Assembly: GCA_965226925.1 (NCBI GenBank)
Contig: CBDDEN010000008.1
Coordinates: 1-64,000 of the forward strand
DNA: 64,000 nucleotides
Direction: 5' to 3'
DNA from: CBDDCX01 sp965226925
Lineage (GTDB): Bacteria > Gemmatimonadota > Gemmatimonadetes > Longimicrobiales > Gaopeijiaceae
Positions 25,378-33,943 of the stretch are shown piece by piece. Under the pieces are notes generated by a model. It made no database searches. It was not told where the DNA came from and saw only the letters and a list, made by a program, of their open reading frames with translations. A program made the position numbers and the translations under genes. The stretch's first letter is position 1; each line of letters starts with the position of its first letter.

Positions 25378-27173
25378 GCGCGCTCGTCCAGCGTTCCCCA
25401 GCGCTCGAAGGCCTCGTCGATCTCTCGGGGAACCTCCGTCACCCGCCGACTCACGGTCCGGATCTCGTCTGGATCTCCCTGGAAGAACACGGGATCGGCC
25501 AACCGCTCCTGGAGTTCGTGCAGCTCCTGTTCCAGCTCCTCGATTCTGCCGGGAAGGGCCGTCCACTCCTGCCTCTCCTTGTAGCTGAGCCTCTTCGGCT
25601 TGCACTCGTCCGGCTTCGGTTTCGGCTTGGCGCCCCTCGGTTTGGGCTTACCGGCGGCAGCGATCCGCTGTGAGTCCCTGGCCGCCACGGTTCGCTGCCA
25701 GTCGGAGTAGCCTCCGACGTACTCCTTGAAGCTGCCTCGGCCCTCGAACACGAGGGTGCCGGTGCACAGGTTGTCCAGAAACGTCCGGTCGTGGCTGACC
25801 ACCAGAACCGTGCCCTTGAAGGCGACGAGCCGGGCCTCTAGCAACTCGAGCGTGTCGGTGTCGAGGTCGTTGGTGGGTTCGTCCAGCACCAGCACGTTCG
25901 CGGGCTGCGTGAAGAGCTTCGCGAGCAGGAGGCGGTTCCGCTCTCCACCCGACAGGCTTCCGACCGGCTGACGGGCCGTCTCGGCCGAGAAGAGGAAATC
26001 TTGTAGGTAGCCGTAGATGTGCTTTCGGTCGCCGGCCACGACGACGTACTCGTTTCCCCCGGTCACGGCCTCCGCCACGGTGGAGTCGGGGTCGAGTTGG
26101 TCCCGGTGTTGATCGAAGTAGGCGACCTCGACCCTCGCGCCGTGCTTCACCACTCCTTCGAGCGGGGCGAGTTCGCCGAGCAGGAGGTTGAGCAGGCTCG
26201 TCTTGCCACAGCCGTTGGGCCCGATGATGCCGATCTTGTCGCCCCGGTAGATCGTGGAGGTGAAGTCCCGCACGACCGGGCGCGACGAGTCGACCGGCTC
26301 GTAGCCGAAGGTCACGTGCTTCGCCTCGACGATCTTGGCGCTGGAGCGGCCGCCCTCCTGCACGTTGAGCCGGATCCGTCCGACCCGCTCCCTGCGGTCG
26401 GCGTGCTCGCTTCTGAGGTTCTCCAGAGCGCGCACCCGCCCTTCGTTCCGCGTGCGGCGAGCCTTGATGCCCTTTCGAATCCACATCTCCTCTTGGGCCA
26501 GCTTCTGGTCCTTCACGGCCCACTCCTTCTCCTCGTTGGCGAGCAGCTCGTCCTTGCGGCGCAGGAAGGTCGGGTAGTCGCACTCCCACGACGTCAGGCG
26601 GCCCCGAGCGAGCTCCACGATGCGGGTGGACAGACGCTGGAGGAATGTCCGGTCGTGCGTAATGAACAGGAGGCTTCCATGGAAGCGGAGAAGGATCTTC
26701 TCGAGCTGGTCGATGTGATCCAGGTCCAGGTGATTGGTCGGCTCGTCGAGGAGGAGGACGTCGGGGTCACAGACGAGCGCCCTGCCGAGGAGCGCCCGCC
26801 GCTTCTGTCCTCCGGAGAGGGACGAGAAGGACACGTCCGGATCGAGGTGAAGAAGCGAGCAGAGCCGGTCGGCGTGATGGTCCTCCGCCTCCTCTTTAGG
26901 AGAGCCGGATCGGATCACCTCCAGAGCCGAACCATCCAGGCCGTAAGGCACCTCCTGTTCCACCAGCGAGACCCGCGTCGCGGAGTCGCGTAGCACCTCC
27001 CCGGAGTCGGGAGGCAGCGTGCCCATGATGATCTTCAGGAGCGTAGACTTGCCCTCGCCGTTACGGCCGAGGAATCCGATCCGCTCCCCGCGCTCGATCT
27101 GGAGGTCGGCGTCGTCGAGTAGGTGGTGCCCGCCGAAGGCGATCTGGAGATGAGAGCAGGTGACGAGGGCCAT
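25374..27173 (-). CDS. uup: ABC-F family ATPase (Uup-like)
   Basis: 599 residues with two nucleotide-binding domains and no membrane part. Domain 1: Walker A GRNGEGKST (36-44), signature LSGGQKRRAL, Walker B LLLDEPTNHLDL. Domain 2: GPNGCGKTS, LSGGERNRLL, LVLDEPTNDLD. Between them is the ABC-F linker (KLAQEEMWIRKGIKARRTRN), and a basic Lys/Pro stretch (KPKPRGAKPKPKPD) leads to a C-terminal coiled coil. Uup proteins act on ribosomes and in precise excision control. Start chosen at the family N-terminus MALVTCSHLQIAFGG. Confidence 0.9.
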   Translation of the reverse strand: MALVTCSHLQIAFGGHHLLDDADLQIERGERIGFLGRNGEGKSTLLKIIMGTLPPDSGEVLRDSATRVSLVEQEVPYGLDGSALEVIRSGSPKEEAEDHHADRLCSLLHLDPDVSFSSLSGGQKRRALLGRALVCDPDVLLLDEPTNHLDLDHIDQLEKILLRFHGSLLFITHDRTFLQRLSTRIVELARGRLTSWECDYPTFLRRKDELLANEEKEWAVKDQKLAQEEMWIRKGIKARRTRNEGRVRALENLRSEHADRRERVGRIRLNVQEGGRSSAKIVEAKHVTFGYEPVDSSRPVVRDFTSTIYRGDKIGIIGPNGCGKTSLLNLLLGELAPLEGVVKHGARVEVAYFDQHRDQLDPDSTVAEAVTGGNEYVVVAGDRKHIYGYLQDFLFSAETARQPVGSLSGGERNRLLLAKLFTQPANVLVLDEPTNDLDTDTLELLEARLVAFKGTVLVVSHDRTFLDNLCTGTLVFEGRGSFKEYVGGYSDWQRTVAARDSQRIAAAGKPKPRGAKPKPKPDECKPKRLSYKERQEWTALPGRIEELEQELHELQERLADPVFFQGDPDEIRTVSRRVTEVPREIDEAFERWGTLDERA

Positions 27174-27242
27174 GGACGAACGATCCGCGAATCGCCCTGG
27201 GTGTCAACGGGCGCACCCTTGCTCCATACTCCGATCGGAACC

Positions 27243-27430
27243 TCAACTCGCCTGAAAGCCCGTGACCCGTCGGATGGTGCCGTCCGGCGTGGCGCTGACG
27301 TGGTTGAAGCCCTTGAGCGCGGTGGCGTTCAGACCGGTGCTCCGCCATCCGACGAGCGCCTCGCCGCGACAGATCCTGAGGTCTCCCGTGGCCTCGATCT
27401 TCCATCCGGGCGCCGTGAGAATCAGACACC
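27243..27430 (-). pseudogene. Possible C-terminal remnant of a small SnoaL/NTF2-like protein
   Basis: The minus-strand frame ends in EATGDLRICRGEALVGWRST and VSATPDGTIRRVTGFQAS, a strand pattern like the end of SnoaL/NTF2-fold proteins. No start or N-terminal half is recognisable, and upstream DNA belongs to a permease relic on the other strand. Weak call. Confidence 0.25.
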
Positions 27431-27431
27431 C

Positions 27432-27774
27432 ATGTTCTACTTCTCGACCCGTCAGACCGGGTTTCCCCCGAGCTACGTGGTCGCCCGCACCGACGGGGAT
27501 CCGGCGACGTTGATCGCTTCCATGGTCGGGAGTTGGGAAGCCTCCGCTCGTCGGTGGTTGTGAACGCGTGATCGCGGGCCTGGTGGTCGGCGTGGCGGTC
27601 GCTGCGCTAGCCGCGACGCGGTTGGGTGGCCTGCTGTACGGCGTGCGGGCTTTGGATCCCATCGCATTCGGCGGTGCGACGTTCGTTCTGCTGCTCGTGG
27701 CGTGGACGGCGGCTTACGTGCCCGCCCGACGGGCGGCGCAGGCCGATCCGGTAGAGGCGCTGCGGGTGTCCTGA
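27432..27774 (+). pseudogene. Remnant of an ABC (ADOP/MacB-type) permease
   Basis: MFYFSTRQTGFPPSYVVART-DGDPATL matches the periplasmic segment of duplicated orphan permeases. After a deletion and frame change, VIAGLVVGVAVAALAATRLG and TAAYVPARRAAQADPVEALR give the last membrane helices and the conserved C-terminus of the same family. More than a hundred residues between are missing and the first half of the permease is absent. Non-functional scar. Confidence 0.7.
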
Positions 27775-27846
27775 CGGCTCTTGGAGTGGTTCTGAGGGTC
27801 GGGGCACACGATCGCCCCTCGGCTCGGCTGCCGATACCTTGGGCTC

Positions 27847-28389
27847 ATGGCCACCAGCAAGAAGCTCATACGGGCACACGCAGCGTTCCTCGCGAGCTTG
27901 GACCTGCTCATCAAGCAGGCGTCCGACCCGGAGATGTGCGAGGCGTCCGCGCCCGAGATCTCCGGGTGGAGCGTGAAGGACCACCTGGAGCACCTCTCGT
28001 ACGCCAACGAGACGATCGTGAGTTGGATCGAGCGGGCGCGGGAGGGAGATCCGGAACTCGATCAGGGTGGTCGTCCCAGCGTTGCCGGGCGGATCGTCCT
28101 GCTCTTCGGAGCGTTCCCCCGAGGTCGTGGAAAGGCCCCGGAGCGCACTCGGCCCAAGGGGACCAGCGCGGTGGAGCTGCTGTCGAGGTTCAGCGGGATC
28201 CGAGAGCGGGTAGGCGCTCTCGCCGGGTCCCTCGGGCAGCTCCAAGCCTCGAACGCCACGCGCAATCACTTCGCGTTCGGCGATCTCGACGCGGTGCAGT
28301 GGATCCACTTCTCGGTGGTGCACAACCATCACCATCAGAAGATCATCCGGGACGTGCTCGGCGCGAATCCCGGCGCCGCCGCCGGATGA
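27847..28389 (+). CDS. DinB-fold protein
   Basis: 180 residues in a four-helix bundle pattern. Metal-ligand His residues sit in VKDHLEHLSY (first) and in HFSVVHNHHHQKII (last two), the triad spacing of the DinB/DUF1569 group. Family members include thiol transferases acting with bacillithiol, mycothiol or glutathione and many uncharacterised proteins. It stands alone. Confidence 0.75.
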   Translation: MATSKKLIRAHAAFLASLDLLIKQASDPEMCEASAPEISGWSVKDHLEHLSYANETIVSWIERAREGDPELDQGGRPSVAGRIVLLFGAFPRGRGKAPERTRPKGTSAVELLSRFSGIRERVGALAGSLGQLQASNATRNHFAFGDLDAVQWIHFSVVHNHHHQKIIRDVLGANPGAAAG

Positions 28390-28407
28390 GGCGGAGAGGC
28401 CGTTCCC

Positions 28408-28622
28408 TCACTCGGTGGTCGGTCGGGGCTTCCGGATCCACTGATCCATCCACTCCTTCTGGTGTCTCGCGGTTTCGTACCGCCTCTCACTCCACTGACC
28501 GTGAACACGTCTTCGAGGGTCGGTCCGCCAATGGCGCTGGGGGTCTGCTGACCCGAAGCCGGGATCGCGACTAGGGTCAAGAGGGCGGCTGCCCTGAAAG
28601 ATAAGCTCCACGATGAGATCAT
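28408..28622 (-). pseudogene. Relic of a small secreted protein
   Basis: A signal peptide (SFRAAALLTLVAIPASGQQ) is followed by PSAIGGPTLEDVFTV; after that the frame appears shifted, since another frame gives a plausible end (RYETARHQKEWMDQWIRKPR) at 28408. Without a family match I cannot tell a short gene from a shifted one. The rest of the 28390-28752 gap holds no further gene. Confidence 0.35.
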
Positions 28623-28752
28623 GTTGACGCTCGCTATGCGTATATCTGTCGACCAAAACCCGCGACCGCCATGACAAGGAATCCCTCCCCCATGCGCCTC
28701 CCTCCGCGGTATCTTTAGGCTCCTGCGATCGCACCGTTAATGGAGGGCCCAA

Positions 28753-29427
28753 ATGCCCCGGAAGCCAGCAGCAAAGACGACGAAGAAGCCGGCGACGAAG
28801 CTCGAGCGAGAGCGAGCCCGAACCAAGGCGGCGAAGGCGAAGGCCGCCAAGGCTTTGACGGCGACCAGAGCCAAGGCCGCCGCTCAGGCGAAGGTCAAGA
28901 GAGAGCGTGAGCGGGCACGAGCCGCCGCCAAGAAGGCGAAGGCGAAGCTCGACCGTGAGCGGGCCCGGGCCAAAGCGGCCAAGGCCAAGGCGGCGGCAAA
29001 GCTGAAGGCTCAGAAGGCGCGAGAGAAGGCTCGCGTGGCCAAGGCGCGGGCGGCGCGCGTCAGGGCTGCCAAGAAGACGGTCCGCAAGGTGGGAGCGACC
29101 GCGAAGAAGGCCGCGACCCGTGCGAAGGGTAAGGCGACCTCCGCCGGCCGGAGAGTTGCCAAGACCGCCGCGTCCGTGACGAGGCGGGCGACCGCGGCCA
29201 CGAAGGCTGCCGCGGCCAAGAGGGCCGCGGCGAAGAAGGCCAGCCATACGAAGAAGGCCGCTCCGGCGAAGAAGGCTCCGGCGAAGAAGGCTCCGGCGAA
29301 GAAGGCTCCGGCGAAGAAGGCCCCGGCCAAGAAAGCTCCGGCCAAGAAGGCCCCGGCCAGGAAGGCTCCGGTAAAGAAGGCTCCGGTAAAGAAGGCTCCG
29401 GTAAAGAGAGGTGCAGCAAAACGCTGA
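28753..29427 (+). CDS. Lys/Ala-rich histone H1-like protein
   Basis: 224 residues, nearly all Lys, Ala, Arg and Pro. Residues 1-110 are helix-forming KA/RERARAKAAK repeats; after a Thr/Val-containing middle, residues 165-224 are tandem AKKAP pentapeptides (ten or so, ending VKRGAAKR). Such proteins resemble eukaryotic linker-histone tails and bacterial AlgP/HctB-type nucleoid proteins, and are expected to bind and compact DNA. The 15-bp DNA repeat encoding AKKAP is prone to slippage, so length may vary between strains. Confidence 0.75.
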   Translation: MPRKPAAKTTKKPATKLERERARTKAAKAKAAKALTATRAKAAAQAKVKRERERARAAAKKAKAKLDRERARAKAAKAKAAAKLKAQKAREKARVAKARAARVRAAKKTVRKVGATAKKAATRAKGKATSAGRRVAKTAASVTRRATAATKAAAAKRAAAKKASHTKKAAPAKKAPAKKAPAKKAPAKKAPAKKAPAKKAPARKAPVKKAPVKKAPVKRGAAKR

Positions 29428-29580
29428 GATCGAGGTCCGAGGGGACGCTCGCGCCCACTCGCCCTGATTCATCGAGGCACCAGAGGTTGAACCGGGGGCG
29501 GCGCCCGGCTCTATTTGACGGTCCCCGATGCCCCCCGATTTCTCCGATCGGCTTCGCCACCGTTTGAATCGATCTACTCA

Positions 29581-30654
29581 ATGACGCCCTCGACCGTACA
29601 TCCCATCCGTTGGAACGACGACAAGACCGCTGCGGTCATCCTCGACCAAACGCGGTTGCCTGAAGAGTGCGTGGAGGTTGAACTGCGCGGCGGTCAAGAG
29701 ATCTTCGACGCGATCCACACACTAAAAGTCAGGGGAGCGCCGCTGATCGGGATCACGGCGGCGATGGGGGTCGCGGCGCTCGCGCGGCAGGATATCATGG
29801 CCGAGCCGAAGATCCTGCGGTACGACGTAGGGCGATGGTGCGATTACTTTGCCACGGCCCGGTCCACGGCCGTGAACCTCTCTTGGGCGCTGGCCCGCAT
29901 GCGGGACGTCACTCGCGACAACGAGAACGACGATACGCCCACTCTGGTCGAGGCTCTCACGAGCGAGGCTCAGGCCATCTGGGACGAGGACGCCGCCAAG
30001 TGTCGGGCGATCGGCGAACACGGGGTCGGACTCATCGGGGACGGGGCGCGGGTGCTGACCAACGGAAACGGGGGGAGGCTCGCGACCGGAGGAGTCGGAA
30101 CGGCCCTGGCACCCGTGTACCTGGCGCACGAACAGGGCAAGGCGATGGAAGTCTTCGTCGCGGAGACTCGACCCCTGTTGCAGGGGAGTCGTCTCACCGC
30201 GTGGGAGCTCCATCGGGTCGGCCTGGACGTGCGTGTGATCACCGACAACATGGCGGGCGCGTTCTTTCAGCGCACCAGGCCGGACGTGGTGTTGGTGGGC
30301 GCGGACCGGATCGCAGGCAACGGGGATGTGGCCAGCAAGATCGGGAGTTACGGCCTGGCGGTTCTCGCCAGACATCACGGCGTCCCGTTCTACGTGCTGG
30401 CACCGACTTCGACGGTCGACCTCGACTCGCGATGCGGGGATGATATTCCGATCGAGCACCGGGGTGAGGACGAGATCAGGCGGGGCTTCGGCCGACTGAC
30501 GTCGCCCGAGGACGTTCCGATCTGGAGCCCGGCCTTCGACGTCACGCCGGCGGACCTGATCACGGGGATCGTCACCGAGCAGGGTATCGTTCAAGCGCCG
30601 TTCGCCGTGGGGCTCGATGTCGCGGTCGACGCGGCGTACGAAGTGTTGGCGTGA
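29581..30654 (+). CDS. mtnA: MtnA-family protein lacking the catalytic cysteine
   Basis: 357 residues over the full MtnA/eIF2B-alpha fold. Conserved blocks are VRGAPLIGITAAMG, VAETRPLLQGSRLTAWEL, ITDNMAG, LVGADRIAGNGDVASKIG (with the catalytic Asp) and APTSTVD. Methylthioribose-1-phosphate isomerases have a catalytic Cys in T-H-C-N-A-G; here the place reads TNGNGGRLATGG, so His and Cys are both gone. The protein may be inactive, changed in substrate, or the locus may carry errors. Start at 29581 gives the family-length N-terminus. No other methionine-salvage gene is near. Confidence 0.8.
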   Translation: MTPSTVHPIRWNDDKTAAVILDQTRLPEECVEVELRGGQEIFDAIHTLKVRGAPLIGITAAMGVAALARQDIMAEPKILRYDVGRWCDYFATARSTAVNLSWALARMRDVTRDNENDDTPTLVEALTSEAQAIWDEDAAKCRAIGEHGVGLIGDGARVLTNGNGGRLATGGVGTALAPVYLAHEQGKAMEVFVAETRPLLQGSRLTAWELHRVGLDVRVITDNMAGAFFQRTRPDVVLVGADRIAGNGDVASKIGSYGLAVLARHHGVPFYVLAPTSTVDLDSRCGDDIPIEHRGEDEIRRGFGRLTSPEDVPIWSPAFDVTPADLITGIVTEQGIVQAPFAVGLDVAVDAAYEVLA

Positions 30655-30892
30655 GTTGCTCGCCGTTCCGGGTGCCTATCGCACGCTTGGCGGCGGCGCA
30701 TGCGGCCCCGGGAGGAGCGGCGTACGGCGGTCGGTGAGCCGATTATGATTGAATTGAAGAGGCGAGCCCAGACGTAGGGATGGAGTGAACCCGCCCGCTG
30801 GATGGAGCGCACGGAAAGCTTGTACATTTCGGGCTGCCGACTGAGCGGCTTTAGTACCTGTGCTCCGAGCATCGGGAGGCTCGACGATCTCA

Positions 30893-32134
30893 ATGTCCGA
30901 ATCCCCGCCCGACCTGACCCGCCTGACGATCGATCGCGACCGACCCTCGTCGGACTCCATGCGCGCCCTGCGGCGCAACGCGATCCTCGCCGCCGTCGTG
31001 GTCGGCGCCGTGCTCGGAGGCTCGTACGTTCTGCGTGGCCCCGGTGGGATTTCCGTGTCGGTGGTTCGGGCCGAGGTGGTGGGCGGTGTGGGTGGCCAGG
31101 AGGTGGGCATCACCGCGAACGGGTACGTAGTGGCACGTACGAAGGCCTCGGTGTCCTCCCGCATCTCCGGACGGCTGGAGTATCTGGGGGTCGAAGAGGG
31201 CTCGGTGGTGCGGAGGGGCGAGGTGCTGGCGAGGCTCGAGAACGCCGAATACCAGGCCGCCGTAGCACAGGCGGAGGCCGAGCTGCTGCGAGCACGCGCC
31301 GGGCTCAGGGAGGCGGAGGCGGACCAGGGGCGGATCTCCACCGATCTCGATCGGGCTCGAGAACTCTTCGAGCGCAGCTTCGAGACGCTGGAGAGGATCC
31401 AGCACCTCACCGCGGAGCTAGCGGCCGCCGTGGCGCGGGCCGACTTCCAGCGAGCGCAGATCGAGGTCTCAGAGGCCTCCATCGGCGTGGCGCGGGCGAA
31501 CCTGGAGAACACGTTCATCCGGGCTCCGTTCGACGGCACGGTCCTGCGCAAGGACGCCGAGGTCGGTGAGGTGGTAGCTCCCGTGGCGACCGGGGGCGGG
31601 CTGACTCGCGGCGCGGTCGTCACGATGGCCGACCTGGAGACGCTGGAGGTCGAGGTCGACGTCAACGAGGCCTACATCTCCCAGATCGGGGGCGGGCAGG
31701 AGACGAGGATCATCCTGGACGCTTACTCCGACGTCTCGTTCGCGGGGGAGGTCCGACAGATCGTACCCACGGCCGACAGGCAGCGCGCGACCGTACAGGT
31801 CAAGGTCAGGATCTTGGAGAAGGACCCGAGGATTCTCACGGAGATGGGCGCGCGCGTGGAGTTCATCGAGTCACAGGCCGCGCAGGCCGACCCCTCGACG
31901 TCACGTATCGTCGTCCCCGCCGAGGCCGTGCGTAACGAGGGCGGGCAGTCCATCGTCTGGATCGTGAGGGAAGGCCGGGTGTCGCGTACGCCGGTGGATG
32001 CCGGGCCGGTCTCCGGAGGGCGGAGGACCGTTCGCTCCGGACTCACGGGAGGCGAGCAGGTAGTCATCACATCCGAGGGAGACCTCGAGGACGGCGTGTT
32101 CGTCATCATAACCACACCGCAGTTGGAGGACTGA
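30893..32134 (+). CDS. Efflux periplasmic adaptor (HlyD/MacA-type)
   Basis: 413 residues: one N-terminal membrane helix (AILAAVVVGAVLGGSYVL, about 30-50), a lipoyl half-motif (ISGRLEYLGVEEGSVVRRGE), a long helical hairpin (about 115-195), the second lipoyl half (FIRAPFDGTVLRKDAEVGEV), a beta-barrel and a membrane-proximal domain. It bridges the inner-membrane transporter to an outer-membrane channel. First gene of a four-gene operon with overlaps; the next ATG overlaps its stop by one base. Confidence 0.9.
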   Translation: MSESPPDLTRLTIDRDRPSSDSMRALRRNAILAAVVVGAVLGGSYVLRGPGGISVSVVRAEVVGGVGGQEVGITANGYVVARTKASVSSRISGRLEYLGVEEGSVVRRGEVLARLENAEYQAAVAQAEAELLRARAGLREAEADQGRISTDLDRARELFERSFETLERIQHLTAELAAAVARADFQRAQIEVSEASIGVARANLENTFIRAPFDGTVLRKDAEVGEVVAPVATGGGLTRGAVVTMADLETLEVEVDVNEAYISQIGGGQETRIILDAYSDVSFAGEVRQIVPTADRQRATVQVKVRILEKDPRILTEMGARVEFIESQAAQADPSTSRIVVPAEAVRNEGGQSIVWIVREGRVSRTPVDAGPVSGGRRTVRSGLTGGEQVVITSEGDLEDGVFVIITTPQLED

Positions 32135-32805
32135 TGGCGCTCGTGGAGATCAAGGACCTGACCAAGTCCTACCACCGCGATTCCCAGAGAATCCCGGTCC
32201 TGGAAGGCGTGAACATGACGGTGGAGCGGGGGGACTTTCTCGCTCTCATGGGTCCGTCCGGAAGCGGCAAGACCACGCTGCTCAACATCGTGGCCGGTCT
32301 CGACAAGCCCGAGTCGGGATCCGTGGTCGTCGACGGGGAGGAGATCACCGGCATGTCCGCCAAGCGCCTGGCCGGCTGGCGGTCGCAGCACATCGGCTTC
32401 GTGTTCCAGTTCTACAACCTGTTGCCGGTCCTGAGCGCTTATCAGAACGTCGAGTTGCCGCTCCTCCTGACCAACCTGTCCAAGAAGGAACGCCGGGAGC
32501 ACGTCGACACGGCGCTGGAGGTCGTGGGGATCGCCGATCGCGCGGACCATTTTCCCGGGCAACTGTCCGGCGGTCAGCAGCAACGCGCCGGCATCGCGCG
32601 TGCGATCGTGAGCGATCCCACCATCATCTTGGCCGACGAGCCGACGGGAGACCTGGACGCCAAGTCCGCTGGAGAGATCCTGACGCTCCTCGGGCGGCTG
32701 CGCGAGGAGTTCGACAAGACGGTGATCATGGTCACGCATGACGCGAACGCCGCGGAGCGCGCCGGGGTGACGATGCACCTCGACAAGGGGGTGTTCACGA
32801 CATGA
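32134..32805 (+). CDS. ABC transporter ATP-binding protein (MacB/LolD type)
   Basis: 223 residues. Walker A GPSGSGKTT (about 42-50), Q-loop FQFYNLLPVLSAYQNV, signature LSGGQQQRAGIARA and Walker B ILADEPTGDLD. The 'FQFYNLLP...T..ENV/QNV' style is that of LolD, FtsE and MacB partners of FtsX-fold permeases. It powers the two permeases downstream. The stop overlaps the next start by 4 bp (ATGA). Confidence 0.92.
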   Translation: MALVEIKDLTKSYHRDSQRIPVLEGVNMTVERGDFLALMGPSGSGKTTLLNIVAGLDKPESGSVVVDGEEITGMSAKRLAGWRSQHIGFVFQFYNLLPVLSAYQNVELPLLLTNLSKKERREHVDTALEVVGIADRADHFPGQLSGGQQQRAGIARAIVSDPTIILADEPTGDLDAKSAGEILTLLGRLREEFDKTVIMVTHDANAAERAGVTMHLDKGVFTT

Positions 32806-33941
32806 GGTACGCCCGTCTGGTTCTGGCCAACATCGGGCGGAACAAGAGCCGCACGATCCTCACGGTCTTGAGCGTCGCCGTGGCGTTCTTCCTTTTCGCG
32901 AGCCTGCGGTCCGTGCTGACGGCCCTCGAAGCCGCATCCGAGGTGGGTAGCGAGAGCCGCCTGGTCACCAGCGCCGCCAGCGGTATCACGTTCCCGCTGC
33001 CGGAGGCGCACACGCAGCGCATTCGTGCCGTAGAGGGAGTCGGCAGCGTGTCCTGGGCCAACTGGTTCGGGGGTGTCTACATCGATTCCAGGAACTTCTT
33101 CGCCCAGTTCGGCATCGATGCCGAGACCTACCTGCCGATGTACCCGGAGATCGACCTCCCCGAACACCAGCGACAGGCGTTCATGACGGAGCGGACCGCA
33201 GCGATCGCGGGTAGCGGCCTCATGGAACGCTTCGGCTGGCGGTTGGGCCAGACCGTGACCCTGCAGGGCACGATCTTCCCGGGCGACTGGGATTTCACTA
33301 TCCGCGGGGTCTACACGCCGGAGGACCCGAGCTTCGGCGACGAGATGTTCTTCTTCCACTACGACTACCTCTACGAGCGCACGAACCGACGGGTCACACC
33401 GGGGTGGTTCGTTCTTCAACTCGATGAGCCCGATGCGGCGGCGCGGATTTCCCTCGACATCGACAACATGTTCGAGAACTCGACGGCCCCCACGAAGACC
33501 GAGACCGAGAAGGCGTGGCAGGCTGGCTTTGTCACGATGTGGGGGAACGTGGGCTTTCTCGTCCAGGCCATCGGCACGGCCGTCTTCTTCGCCATCCTGT
33601 TCGTTGCGGCCAACACCATGATGATGGCGGCCCGTGAGCGGGTGGGTGAGGTGGCCGTGATGAAGACGATGGGATTCCAGAACGGCGTCCTGTTCGGGAT
33701 CGTGCTGGCGGAGGCCATCGTCATCTGTGTGGTAGGCGCGGGGCTGGGGCTCAGTCTGGCCCGGGTCATGCTCGGCTCGGCCCGGTCCATCCAGTCCGTT
33801 CTACCGGGTTTCACGATCGAGGTGGAGACGCTCGCGCTCGGCGTGGCTATCGCGGTCGTCCTGGGAACGCTGACAGGTATCATTCCCGCGGTACAGGCCG
33901 CTCGTCTCTCGGTGGTTGAAGCCCTTCGGCGCGTGGCATAG
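32802..33941 (+). CDS. FtsX-fold ABC permease 1
   Basis: 379 residues: an N-terminal membrane helix (ILTVLSVAVAFFLFASLRSV), a MacB-type periplasmic domain (about 45-245), then three C-terminal helices (VGFLVQAIGTAVFFAILFVA, GIVLAEAIVICVVGAGLGLS, LALGVAIAVVLGTLTGIIPA) with the conserved ending PAVQAARLSVVEALRR. With its partner it forms a mechanotransmitting complex that drives substrate from the periplasm rather than a channel. Confidence 0.9.
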   Translation: MRYARLVLANIGRNKSRTILTVLSVAVAFFLFASLRSVLTALEAASEVGSESRLVTSAASGITFPLPEAHTQRIRAVEGVGSVSWANWFGGVYIDSRNFFAQFGIDAETYLPMYPEIDLPEHQRQAFMTERTAAIAGSGLMERFGWRLGQTVTLQGTIFPGDWDFTIRGVYTPEDPSFGDEMFFFHYDYLYERTNRRVTPGWFVLQLDEPDAAARISLDIDNMFENSTAPTKTETEKAWQAGFVTMWGNVGFLVQAIGTAVFFAILFVAANTMMMAARERVGEVAVMKTMGFQNGVLFGIVLAEAIVICVVGAGLGLSLARVMLGSARSIQSVLPGFTIEVETLALGVAIAVVLGTLTGIIPAVQAARLSVVEALRRVA

Positions 33942-33943
33942 AC

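Noticed and set aside
28753..29427. CRISPR-like or minisatellite array
   Set aside because: The regular 15-bp repeats encode AKKAP pentapeptides in one clean frame with a start and stop; there are no unique spacers.
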